Source: Aquificota bacterium (GTDB taxonomy: Bacteria > Aquificota > Aquificia > Aquificales > Hydrogenothermaceae). From it: a stretch of 19,969 bases of DNA. Below are positions 1-7,056 of the stretch, one piece after another. Every line of letters starts with the position of its first letter. Positions within the stretch are counted from its first letter, which is position 1. Below the pieces are notes generated by a model. The model had not been told where the DNA came from. It ran no database searches and was given only the letters and a program-made list of their open reading frames with translations. The position numbers and the translations under genes are program-made. The stretch is taken from the NCBI GenBank assembly GCA_013153295.1, contig JAADEV010000047.1:1-19969 (forward strand), read 5' to 3'.

Positions 1-63
1 AAAGAACTAAGAAAGTTAAAAACCTCTAAACTTTACTTCCTTTTCCCTTTCACAAATGAAATG

Positions 64-117
64 GTTAACCACCACAGGTGTAGTATTTATTTTTTCCTTG
101 TGCTGTGGTAAATTAAC
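64..117. repeat. imperfect inverted repeat upstream of ilvE
   Basis: The arms are GTTAA-CC-ACCACAG (64-77) and CTGTGGT-AAA-TTAAC (103-117): a 7-bp inner stem and a 5-bp outer stem separated by a small internal loop, around a 25-nt T-rich centre (78-102). The left arm also holds the 8-bp palindrome GGTTAACC (63-70). It lies 59 nt upstream of the ilvE start, so it could be an operator, a leader hairpin, or the remains of a terminator for a gene to the left. No T-tract follows the right arm, which speaks against an intrinsic terminator on the plus strand. The repeat is seen; its role is unknown. Confidence 0.4.
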
Positions 118-164
118 AAAAATGTAAAGTTTCTGGTATCTGTTTCTATTTTTGTAGAAAGTTT

Positions 165-170
165 GGAGGT
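165..170 (+). promoter_or_regulatory. ilvE ribosome binding site
   Basis: GGAGGT, a near-perfect Shine-Dalgarno, ends 5 nt before the ATG at 176. It fixes the ilvE start and is the only strong site in the plus-strand cluster; the next two genes rely on ATGA overlaps instead. Confidence 0.8.
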
Positions 171-175
171 AGTAG

Positions 176-1084
176 ATGGAATACATTTACTTTGAAGGGA
201 AGATAGTCCCTGAAGATGAAGCAAAGATTAGTGTAAAAACAAACTCCCTACACTACGGAACAGCCATATTTGAAGGTATCAGGGCTTACTACGATGAAGA
301 AACAGATACAATGTGGGGGCTATTTTTCAAAGAACATTACCAAAGATTATTCCAAAATATGAAAGTCCTGAATATGGAAATAGATGAGGATATAGACCAG
401 CTGATACAAATCACCATTGAACTTATAAAGAAAAACAAAATAAAATCTGATATTTACATTAGACCGCTTGTTTACTTTTCAGACCTTAAAATAAGCCCAA
501 AACTGATAGGATACAACGCAAAAATAACCATATACACATATCCACTTGGGGATTATATAGATATAAACAACGGAATTAAGGCTATAGTTTCCTCGTGGAC
601 AAGGTTAAACGACAATATGATACCCCCAAGGTTAAAGGTTGCAGGGGCTTATGTTAACAGTGCGTTTTCAAAAACAGAGGCAATACTGTCAGGGGCAGAT
701 GAGGCAATAGTCCTTAACAAAAACGGTTATGTTTCTGAAGGTTCAGCTGAAAATATATTTATTGTAAGGAACGGTAAACTGATAACCCCGCCACTTTCAG
801 ACGATATACTTGAGGGAATAACAAGACAGGCTATTATCACCATTGCAAAGGATTTAGGATACGAGGTAGAAGAAAGGCATATAGCCAGAACAGAGTTGTA
901 TGTGGCAGATGAGGTGTTTTTCTGTGGAACAGGGGCGCAGGTATCCCCTGTTGTTGAGATAGACCACAGAAAAGTAGGGGACGGTAAACCGGGGAAAATA
1001 ACAAAACAGATACAGGAAGTTTACTTTAACGCAGTAAAAGGCAGAATAGACAAATACAAACACTGGGTAATACCTATTAAATGA
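176..1084 (+). CDS. ilvE: branched-chain amino acid aminotransferase
   Basis: Class IV (D-amino-acid-transaminase fold) PLP enzyme that transfers the amino group between glutamate and the keto acids of Leu, Ile and Val; cytoplasmic. At 302 residues it has the usual IlvE length. Visible marks are the N-terminal LHYGTAIFEGIRAY block (about residues 25-38), a lysine at residue 154 (RLKVAGAYVNS) in the place of the PLP Schiff-base lysine, the SEGSAENIF phosphate-binding block (about 189-197), and FFCGTGAQVSPV near residue 250, the usual GTA region. The start is set by GGAGGT 5 nt upstream. The stop overlaps the next ATG (ATGA), so it is the first gene of a coupled trio. Family assignment is secure; exact substrate preference (IlvE against a D-amino-acid or aromatic relative) is inferred from overall resemblance. 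Confidence 0.93.
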   Translation: MEYIYFEGKIVPEDEAKISVKTNSLHYGTAIFEGIRAYYDEETDTMWGLFFKEHYQRLFQNMKVLNMEIDEDIDQLIQITIELIKKNKIKSDIYIRPLVYFSDLKISPKLIGYNAKITIYTYPLGDYIDINNGIKAIVSSWTRLNDNMIPPRLKVAGAYVNSAFSKTEAILSGADEAIVLNKNGYVSEGSAENIFIVRNGKLITPPLSDDILEGITRQAIITIAKDLGYEVEERHIARTELYVADEVFFCGTGAQVSPVVEIDHRKVGDGKPGKITKQIQEVYFNAVKGRIDKYKHWVIPIK

Positions 1085-2190
1085 AAGAAAGTGTCCAAGA
1101 GTTTATACAAAACCAGCTAAAAAATAGGCTACCTTTTGTAAAGTTTTCTGAAGAAAGGTATTACTCCATATACTACACAGTTGAAACGGCAAACTTACAG
1201 GCAGGAAGGATAAACATACCCCTAACCCCTGTATCATTTAGCAACAACAAAGAGTTTTCAAAAAAGCACCATATATCAGGTGAGGTAAAAAGACTAAAGG
1301 GAATACTGCCACATATTGCCTTTGAAGATTTATCAGATTATATCCTTTATGTGGAAGATATAGAAACATTAGACCAGTTTTTTTATAAAAAATCATCATC
1401 ACCTAAAGCTGTAATAACAAACAGTAAAATAGAAAAACCACTACAGCTTGATTTTCCTGTTTTCTACACAGATAAAAAAATCATCTACAAAACAGTTGAT
1501 ATAAACCTTAAAGTAAAAACAAACAAAAAAGAGGCTAAAAACTTTTTCCTTGAAAGGGGGGTTAGTGCCAGAACAGTTTATATACACTTCCCCTTTGACG
1601 AAAGGTTTTGTAATAAAGACAAAATGCATTTTTTCGCATCGTTTGAAAGTATGGTAAGACTTACATCAAAGCTGTTGTCCCAACAGGATTTGTTAAAGGG
1701 CTATACAGTAAAATTTATACTTTCAAACACTTACCTTTCAGATTACGAAGGGTTAAGATACCATATATCTGGGGAGAAAAAGAGGGTAGAGACGATTATT
1801 AATGTAGAGGGTGCAGGTCTAGGCAACGAAAAGGTTATATACAAAGTAAGAAATAACATACTATCCCTACCATACTACAACAGGATAAAAGGGTTTCTTA
1901 AAAATAGGGAAGGGGAGTATTTTAATGAAAAGCAGAAGTTCCAAAAACTTAAGGACTACTCAACTATAGACAAAATTACACAGAAATCTAAAAGCGAAAC
2001 CCAAAAAGGGGAAAGGAGGCAGGTGCAAACTATTTGGCTAACAAGTCAACCTAACTCCCTTAAATACTCCCTTAGGAAGGAGTTCCTTACGATAGATTAT
2101 GTTTTAGAGTATGTGGATACAATGTTTAACCTTTTAGACAGCCTATTTACAGCAAGAAAAAATAATACTCCTAAGGTTAAAGTGTTATGA
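1081..2190 (+). CDS. degenerate PA-M28 peptidase-like protein, metal ligands lost
   Basis: No gene name is recognisable. The 369 residues (no signal peptide, so probably cytoplasmic) follow the layout of PA-domain M28 aminopeptidases. Residues about 85-135 resemble a PA insert (ILYVEDIETLDQFF, then PKAVITNS, then FPVFYTD). Residues 165-175 (TVYIHFPFDER) sit where M28 enzymes have their gAHyDS motif. Residues 209-247 (YTVKFILSNTYLSDYEGL, then ETIINVEGAG) match the hydrophobic strand, EE-GLLGS and INLDMVG region. Residues 316-355 match the C-terminal YHT-Dt-id-l block. In each place the ligand is changed: His to Pro, the E-E pair to T-Y, YHT to YSL; only an acid (E243) stays at the INLD position. 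It therefore looks catalytically dead. It starts in an ATGA overlap with ilvE and ends in one with the next gene. The fold is my alignment by eye and unproven. Confidence 0.5.
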   Translation: MKESVQEFIQNQLKNRLPFVKFSEERYYSIYYTVETANLQAGRINIPLTPVSFSNNKEFSKKHHISGEVKRLKGILPHIAFEDLSDYILYVEDIETLDQFFYKKSSSPKAVITNSKIEKPLQLDFPVFYTDKKIIYKTVDINLKVKTNKKEAKNFFLERGVSARTVYIHFPFDERFCNKDKMHFFASFESMVRLTSKLLSQQDLLKGYTVKFILSNTYLSDYEGLRYHISGEKKRVETIINVEGAGLGNEKVIYKVRNNILSLPYYNRIKGFLKNREGEYFNEKQKFQKLKDYSTIDKITQKSKSETQKGERRQVQTIWLTSQPNSLKYSLRKEFLTIDYVLEYVDTMFNLLDSLFTARKNNTPKVKVL

Positions 2191-3089
2191 GTAAACATAT
2201 ACAGCTAATAGTAAGGATTGTTATAGCTTTAGCAGTACTAACAACAGCCTTTGTAAGTAATGATGAGACAAAAACAATAATAATAGTTGCATCACTTACC
2301 TATGCGTTTTTCTCTCTGGTAATACCAAAGAACAGTGCCTTTAAGTATGTGCAGTTTGTTATAGATGTTATGTTTATAACTATCATAATGTTTATAACAG
2401 GGTATTCCCCACTGTCCCTACTTTTAGTCCCCCTGTTTACCGAGTATGTAAGGTCAATAAGGGATACTATACTGTTTCTTATCTTTTTCCTACTAACACT
2501 TGTAGAGACGTTATACATAACAAACTTTACAGAGATAACAGTTGTATTTATCGCCGTAGCCTCACTTATAAGTATATACGGCTTATACCAGCAGTTTAAA
2601 GAGGAAGAGGAAAAATTTAAGGAACTGGAGGAACAAAGTAAAAATCTATATATAAAGGCAAAGGGATACGAGGAAAAGATAGATGAACTAAACTCAATAA
2701 TCAGTGTCTACAAATCCTTACAAACATTAAGGAAGGAAAAACACCCTATAAGGGAATGGATTTACGACCTTGATGAAAAGTTAGGAACAGATGGTATAGT
2801 CCTGTTTGATAGAAGGGTTAGGAAATGCTTTAACATAAAGGATAAAGATGTGGAGTGTAAACCTGAAATCCTTAAGTATATAAAAGAACCTATTATGGAG
2901 TTTACAAACCACGAGGTTAACAAAATACTTAACAACATTCCCTATGTATGGACAATTGTTATAGAGGAAGACGGTGAGGTTTTTGGTATCCTTGTTATAG
3001 CTTCTAAGTTAAAAAAGTTAGACAAGGAAGTGCTGGATATTATAAAAGACCAACTTACACTTTACTTCCTTGAAAATAGGTCAGGCTAA
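2187..3089 (+). CDS. membrane protein with coiled coil and C-terminal GAF-like domain
   Basis: Not recognised as a named family. The 300 residues begin with about five hydrophobic segments (roughly 6-23, 28-46, 53-71, 93-111, 117-134). A charged, Glu/Lys-rich helix follows (about 135-182), probably a coiled coil. The last part (about 185-295) looks like a GAF or related sensor fold: GTDGIVLFDRR, then PYVWTIVIEEDGEVFGILVIAS, then a closing helix. The plan is that of the sensory half of a histidine kinase or of PelD-type receptors, but there is no kinase, GGDEF or other output domain. It starts in an ATGA overlap with the pseudo-peptidase gene (weak AAGG upstream), so both are probably made together; it may dock the soluble partner at the membrane. 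Its last 9 nt overlap truD on the other strand. Confidence 0.55.
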   Translation: MSKHIQLIVRIVIALAVLTTAFVSNDETKTIIIVASLTYAFFSLVIPKNSAFKYVQFVIDVMFITIIMFITGYSPLSLLLVPLFTEYVRSIRDTILFLIFFLLTLVETLYITNFTEITVVFIAVASLISIYGLYQQFKEEEEKFKELEEQSKNLYIKAKGYEEKIDELNSIISVYKSLQTLRKEKHPIREWIYDLDEKLGTDGIVLFDRRVRKCFNIKDKDVECKPEILKYIKEPIMEFTNHEVNKILNNIPYVWTIVIEEDGEVFGILVIASKLKKLDKEVLDIIKDQLTLYFLENRSG

Positions 3090-4256
3090 TAGAAACCTTA
3101 TAAGTATTGTGGCATAGCTACCTGCAGGTAAGGTAAAACTAAAAACCATACTGTTCCTGTCCTTTCCAACCACCTTTAGCCCTTTAGGGAAAACGACAGC
3201 CTTCCGTAAATCATCTGTAAGAACTTTTATACCTGCCACCTCTTTGTTAAAGGAACTGTTTGTAATACCTGTTTCTTTCAAAACGCTTTCCATTACATCT
3301 TTTAAAATAGGGTCTTCTGTTGGATACCTTTCCCCTGTAAAGGGTATATAAAGGGAAGACAGGTAATCTATATCATCAACATCTGTGTAAAAGCTAATAT
3401 GTGTATCTTGTAAAAACTTTACACGCTTGAAGGGATACTTCCGTTCTATATACAGTGTTAAATACCTGTTCCACAGGTAAGACTGGAATGCAAAGTTAAA
3501 CATAAGCCTAATATTCTTAGGGAGTATACGGATAGCCTTATCGTAAGAAAGTCCCCTTTTTAACCCAAGTATTAAATCCCTTTCATACTGTTCCACCTTC
3601 CCACGGAAGTCTCTGTAGAATAAATCCCATTTACCCCAGTTTTTTACACTACCTTTTATGCTGAAATACTCCTTTAAAGCCCTTTCTGTATCCCCTTTTA
3701 GAAGATATTTAAATATAAAGTCGTTCCTTCCCTTTAGACTGCCAAATCTCTGCTCCCCAAAGTAGTTTGGAAAACCAAACCTTTCAGCCCTCCCCAAGTT
3801 TTCGTATACCCTTTCCCTATCCTCTTTTTTTATACCGTAAACCTTTACACGGAAACTGTTCCCAAGTAGCCCCCCTACTGCTATCGGCTCATCTGTATAA
3901 CCTACCTTTTTTAAGCAAAAGCCAACATCTTTGTTAAAATTTAGTTTATCCACCTTAACCCATTTACCGCCCTTGTTTATATAACAGAGGTTATCCCCTA
4001 TCTGGACTGTGGAGGGAATGGTAATATACTGGGTGGTTATTGCCATTTTATCCTTTAACCCTGCGAAACCAATCTCTGATGGTAGGATATTAAGTAGTTT
4101 TGAGAGGAAGCGGATTACCTGAAGTGTGGAAAGTTTACTTTTTTTCAGCTGGTAAAGGTGGTATTTCCCTTTTTCCTGTGGTTTTACCGTCGGGATTTCT
4201 TCAACAATAAAATCAGAGGGCTTTCTCTTTATCCTTTTTTCAAGGGTATCAACCAT
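3081..4256 (-). CDS. truD: tRNA pseudouridine(13) synthase TruD
   Basis: Isomerises U13 of certain tRNAs to pseudouridine. At 391 residues it is longer than E. coli TruD (about 350). Diagnostic motifs in order: KPSDFIVEEIP (12-22), GFAGLKDKMA (63-72) with D69 as the catalytic aspartate, GNSFRV (132-137), NYFGEQRFG (164-172) and FNFAFQSYLWNRYL (about 253-266). The middle part after residue 175 is the TRUD insert. It is the last gene of the ribosomal run, 12 nt after the yggT-like gene, and its ATG has no visible Shine-Dalgarno, so it probably depends on readthrough coupling. The next Met is residue 71, beyond the catalytic Asp, so the chosen start is the only sensible one. The 3' end overlaps the convergent GAF-protein gene by 9 nt. 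Confidence 0.92.
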   Translation of the reverse strand: MVDTLEKRIKRKPSDFIVEEIPTVKPQEKGKYHLYQLKKSKLSTLQVIRFLSKLLNILPSEIGFAGLKDKMAITTQYITIPSTVQIGDNLCYINKGGKWVKVDKLNFNKDVGFCLKKVGYTDEPIAVGGLLGNSFRVKVYGIKKEDRERVYENLGRAERFGFPNYFGEQRFGSLKGRNDFIFKYLLKGDTERALKEYFSIKGSVKNWGKWDLFYRDFRGKVEQYERDLILGLKRGLSYDKAIRILPKNIRLMFNFAFQSYLWNRYLTLYIERKYPFKRVKFLQDTHISFYTDVDDIDYLSSLYIPFTGERYPTEDPILKDVMESVLKETGITNSSFNKEVAGIKVLTDDLRKAVVFPKGLKVVGKDRNSMVFSFTLPAGSYATILIRFLLA

Positions 4257-4268
4257 AGGTTGGCTGTT

Positions 4269-4577
4269 TTAACTGGACAGCTTAATTTTGTAGGCAAGTT
4301 CTAACAGTGTTTGGACAAGGAAGTATTTAATGAAAAGTATCCCAAAGATAACCACCATAGGTGCTAAATCTATACCACCGAAGTTTGTGGGAATATACCT
4401 TCTAATTACCCTGTAAACAGGCTCAGTAATACCCCTTAAAAATCTTACAATCTGGTTGTGTGGGTCTGGGTTAACCCACGATATTACTGCAGATATAAAA
4501 ACAACCCACATATAAAGTGAAAGGGCGATGTCCAGTATTCTGGCCACCGCCTCTAATAGGTTTGCAACTATTAGCAT
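4269..4577 (-). CDS. YggT-family integral membrane protein
   Basis: Small YggT-type membrane protein of 102 residues with two hydrophobic segments (about 12-34 and 69-95). Between them is the family signature SWVNPDPHNQIVRFL (33-47), then ITEPVYRVIRRYIP (50-63) and GGIDLAPMVV (67-76). Relatives are found near cell-division or pyrroline-5-carboxylate reductase genes and have been linked to osmotic stress and septum-associated functions; the molecular role is not settled. Here it is placed 9 nt after rplQ and 12 nt before truD, with only a weak AAGAG ribosome site. Nothing in the sequence ties it to the ribosome; the position may simply give high, growth-linked expression. Confidence 0.87.
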   Translation of the reverse strand: MLIVANLLEAVARILDIALSLYMWVVFISAVISWVNPDPHNQIVRFLRGITEPVYRVIRRYIPTNFGGIDLAPMVVIFGILFIKYFLVQTLLELAYKIKLSS

Positions 4578-4586
4578 ACTTTACTC

Positions 4587-4982
4587 TTACTGGTTATCAA
4601 GGTCTGGGTGTTTTACAAACTCTATAATTGCCATAGGGGCATCGTCTCCCCTTCTTCTTTTATCTAACTTGTAAATTCTGGTGTATCCACCGCCAGATTT
4701 GTCATCTCCCCTGTCTTTAAATAGGGGGGCTATCTCTTTAAACAGCTTTGTTGCCGCCGCTTTGTTGTTTCTAAGTCTTGCGTTTAACAGTCTCCTTGAT
4801 GCTATATCACCTTTCAGGGCAAGTGTTGTAAGTTTTTCAATAAACGGTCTTAATGCCTTTGCCTTGGCTACAGTGGTTTCTATTCTACCGTAGTTTATCA
4901 AATCAATAGCCTGATTGATAAACATTGCTTCCCTGTGGGCTTTCTTCCTGTGGAAACTTTTTGTTTTTACCCTGTGTCTCAT
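4587..4982 (-). CDS. rplQ: 50S ribosomal protein L17
   Basis: L17 of the large subunit, near the exit tunnel. 131 residues; the N-terminus MRHRVKTKSFHRKKAHREAM and the middle block GRIETTVAKAKALRP are family hallmarks, and the C-terminal GGGYTRIYKLDKRRRGDDAPMA block is also typical. It is the closing gene of the classical alpha operon, 14 nt after rpoA. The tail after PMAIIEF is short, as in most bacteria. Confidence 0.97.
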   Translation of the reverse strand: MRHRVKTKSFHRKKAHREAMFINQAIDLINYGRIETTVAKAKALRPFIEKLTTLALKGDIASRRLLNARLRNNKAAATKLFKEIAPLFKDRGDDKSGGGYTRIYKLDKRRRGDDAPMAIIEFVKHPDLDNQ

Positions 4983-4996
4983 CTATCTTACCTCTC

Positions 4997-5977
4997 CTAC
5001 TCTTTTTTTGTTGGTGATGGTGCAAGCTCTAATCCAAGGTCAGCAAGGGCATCTTTTATCTCTTTCAGTGCTTTTCTACCTATACTTTTTGCTTCTTTCA
5101 GGTCTGCCTCTGTCATCTTTACTAAATCACCGATAGTGTTTATTCCTAACTTTTTAAGTGTGTTTGTTGCCCTTGAGGATATTTCCAGCTCTTCTATAGC
5201 AAGGGACAGTTTATCAGCCTCTATTTTTTCTGCGATACTTTCTGGTTCAGCTTTTTTAACCACCTCAACCTTTCTAACTGTTGGGTTCAGTAGAAGTTGG
5301 AAATGCTCTATTAGTATATTTGTTGCCTTTGTAAGGGCTTTTTCAGGTGTTATTGAACCGTCTGTCCAAAACTCAAGGATTAGTTTATCGTAGTTTGTTT
5401 TATCCCCAACCCTTGTAGGTTCAACCCTAAATGTGCATTTTTTAATTGGGGAGAATGCAGTATCTATAGGTATCCACCCTATTTCTGTAGGCTTTTCCAT
5501 CTCTTCAACCATAACATAGCCACGACCTTTTTCTATCTTCAGCTCCATCTCTACCTCAACATCGTCTTCCACTGTGGCTATATGAACATCTGGGTCAACA
5601 ACTGATATTCCTGCTGAAGATGTAAACTTTATATCAGAAGCCTTTATTTCACCGGGACCTTTAAACTCTATAATGGCAGTTTCACTTTCTATATCATCGT
5701 CCATTTTAAACTTAATTTGTTTAAGGTTTAGTATTATTTCTGCAACATCTTCCTTAACACCATCTATGGTTGTAAATTCGTGGGAAACTCCCCTTATTTT
5801 AACAGCTGTAATTGCCCCACTTTCTAAAGAGGAGAGTAAAACCCTTCTAAGGGCGTTTCCAAGGGTAATGCCGTATCCCCTTTCAAGGGGTTCTACATAC
5901 AGTTTCCCGTAGTTTTCAGTTTTTGATGCTTCATCCCAGTAAATTTTATTTGGTTTTATAAAATCTAAAAAAGGCAT
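4997..5977 (-). CDS. rpoA: RNA polymerase alpha subunit
   Basis: The alpha subunit dimerises to start assembly of RNA polymerase and contacts upstream promoter DNA and activators. 326 residues: the N-terminal assembly domain covers about 1-232 (YGITLGNALRRVLLSS at 35-50), followed by a charged linker, then the C-terminal domain at about 257-317 (helix-hairpin-helix). R269 and N272 in EISSRATNTL stand where E. coli R265 and N268 contact UP-element DNA, so UP-element reading is probably kept. It follows rpsD after 40 nt, the second longest spacer in the run, with a GGAGGT site 10 nt from the ATG. Confidence 0.97.
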   Translation of the reverse strand: MPFLDFIKPNKIYWDEASKTENYGKLYVEPLERGYGITLGNALRRVLLSSLESGAITAVKIRGVSHEFTTIDGVKEDVAEIILNLKQIKFKMDDDIESETAIIEFKGPGEIKASDIKFTSSAGISVVDPDVHIATVEDDVEVEMELKIEKGRGYVMVEEMEKPTEIGWIPIDTAFSPIKKCTFRVEPTRVGDKTNYDKLILEFWTDGSITPEKALTKATNILIEHFQLLLNPTVRKVEVVKKAEPESIAEKIEADKLSLAIEELEISSRATNTLKKLGINTIGDLVKMTEADLKEAKSIGRKALKEIKDALADLGLELAPSPTKKE

Positions 5978-6017
5978 AGGTTTTCTTACCTCCGTTTAGG
6001 GATTATTCCCATAAAAA
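5978..6017 (-). promoter_or_regulatory. rpsD-rpoA spacer with strong RBS
   Basis: On the minus strand the spacer carries GGGA-ATAA-TCCC, a 4-bp hairpin, then GGAGGT and, 10 nt later, the rpoA ATG. AGGT of the ribosome site can pair with ACCT directly before the start codon around a 6-nt loop. The stems are short and would be weak at high temperature, so regulation here is only a possibility. Confidence 0.3.
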
Positions 6018-6647
6018 TTACATAGAGTAGAACTCAATGATTAGCTGAACATTTACAGGTATCTCCAGCTCTATATCCTGAGGTAGCTCTAAAACTTTAC
6101 CCCTAAAGTTTTCCTTGTCCAGCTCAAGCCAGTTTGGTATAGACCTTGGGTCTCTGCTTTCTAAGTTTTCTTTAAACACTGGGGATTTTTTACTTTTCTC
6201 CCTTAGCTCTATAATATCACCTGCATTAACCCTGTAAGATGGTATATCCACCTTTTTTCCATTTACAAGGAAATGTCCGTGTTTAACAAGCTGTCTTGCC
6301 TGTCTCCTTGTTTTTGCAAATCCAAGTCTGTAAACCACATTATCAAGTCTTCTTTCAAGTAGTTGTAGGAATATCTGTCCAGTGTTTCCACCTTTAATAC
6401 CGGCTATCCTTGCCGCTTCATCAAAGTATCTTTTAAACTGCTTTTCCCTTAAACCGCCGTATAGATACTTTAGCTTTTGCTTTTCTTGGAGACGGACTGC
6501 GTAGTCAGATAGTTTTACTTTCCTTCCCTGTGTTCTTCCGTGCTGTCCCGGTGGGAAGTTTCTATTTTGAAAGGATTTTAGGTTTCCTCCTACAAAAACC
6601 CCAAGTCTTCTACTAACCTTTGTTAAAGGTCCTAAATACCTACCCAT
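6018..6647 (-). CDS. rpsD: 30S ribosomal protein S4
   Basis: Primary 16S-binding protein of the small-subunit body and an assembly initiator; in E. coli it also represses the alpha operon. 209 residues, full length. The N-terminal region has PPGQHG (32-37) and LSDYAVRLQEKQKLK. The S4 RNA-binding domain spans about 99-160 (RRLDNVVYRLGFAKTRRQARQLV, LVNGKKVDIPSY). There is no cysteine near the N-terminus, so this is the zinc-free form. It ends IIEFYSM, the usual C-terminus. It sits 3 nt after rpsK. Confidence 0.97.
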   Translation of the reverse strand: MGRYLGPLTKVSRRLGVFVGGNLKSFQNRNFPPGQHGRTQGRKVKLSDYAVRLQEKQKLKYLYGGLREKQFKRYFDEAARIAGIKGGNTGQIFLQLLERRLDNVVYRLGFAKTRRQARQLVKHGHFLVNGKKVDIPSYRVNAGDIIELREKSKKSPVFKENLESRDPRSIPNWLELDKENFRGKVLELPQDIELEIPVNVQLIIEFYSM

Positions 6648-6650
6648 ATG

Positions 6651-7043
6651 TTAAACCCTCCTTTTACTTGGTGGACGACAACCGTTGTGTGGAATAGGTG
6701 TAACATCTTTTATCAGTTTTATGTTTAATCCAGCCGCCTGTAGAGACCTGATTGCAGATTCCCTTCCAGCTCCGGGTCCTTTAACCCATACCTCTATATC
6801 CTTCATTCCAAACTCGTTCATTGCTGTTTTTGCCGCCTTTTCTGCCGCCTTCTGTGCCGCGTATGGGGTTGACTTCCTTGTCCCTTTAAAGCCTTCTGTT
6901 CCCCCAGAAGCCCAGCAAAGGACATTACCCTCTTTGTCTGTAATTGTTACGATGGTGTTGTTAAATGTAGCCTGTATATGGGCTATACCGTAAGGCACGG
7001 TTCTTTTTACTTTTTTAGACGACCTTTTTCTTTTTCTTGCCAT
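6651..7043 (-). CDS. rpsK: 30S ribosomal protein S11
   Basis: S11 lines the platform of the small subunit near the mRNA exit (Shine-Dalgarno cleft). 130 residues. Core motifs are [39 protein letters not shown] and the basic C-terminus [13 protein letters not shown]. The N-terminus ([14 protein letters not shown]) is the expected Lys/Arg-rich tail. It is placed between rpsM (13 nt) and rpsD (3 nt) as in other alpha operons. Confidence 0.97.
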   Translation of the reverse strand: MARKRKRSSKKVKRTVPYGIAHIQATFNNTIVTITDKEGNVLCWASGGTEGFKGTRKSTPYAAQKAAEKAAKTAMNEFGMKDIEVWVKGPGAGRESAIRSLQAAGLNIKLIKDVTPIPHNGCRPPSKRRV

Positions 7044-7056
7044 GATACCTCCCTAA

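Larger units (their letters stand above)
1..175. other. non-coding lead region before ilvE
   Basis: AT-rich stretch without a recognisable gene. One plus-strand frame is open from the window edge to a TAA at 109-111 (36 codons), which could be the tail of a gene starting outside, but its residues match nothing I know. Promoter-like hexamers are weak: TTAACA (113-118) is a fair -35, but no good -10 stands 16-18 nt downstream. The heptamer AAAGTTT occurs at 126-132 and 158-164 and inverted at 28-34, probably by chance in this composition. Confidence 0.35.

Noticed and set aside
70..95. Small hairpin CACC-ACA-GGTG followed by a T-rich stretch, as a terminator for a gene to the left
   Set aside because: Only four base pairs with a 3-nt loop, and the T-run is interrupted; the larger inverted repeat explains the same bases better.
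1..111. Plus-strand frame open from the left edge to TAA at 109-111, possible tail of an upstream gene
   Set aside because: 36 codons without any recognisable motif, rich in Phe and Leu as random AT-rich frames are; the inverted repeat would fall within it.
3119..3130. 12-bp perfect palindrome TACCTGCAGGTA just beyond the GAF gene
   Set aside because: It lies inside the truD coding end, has no loop and no T-tract on either strand, so it is not a convincing terminator; probably chance within codons.
4935..5393. 152-codon plus-strand open frame across rplQ and rpoA
   Set aside because: Antisense to two certain genes; Ser/Phe-rich composition is what the complement of this codon usage gives.
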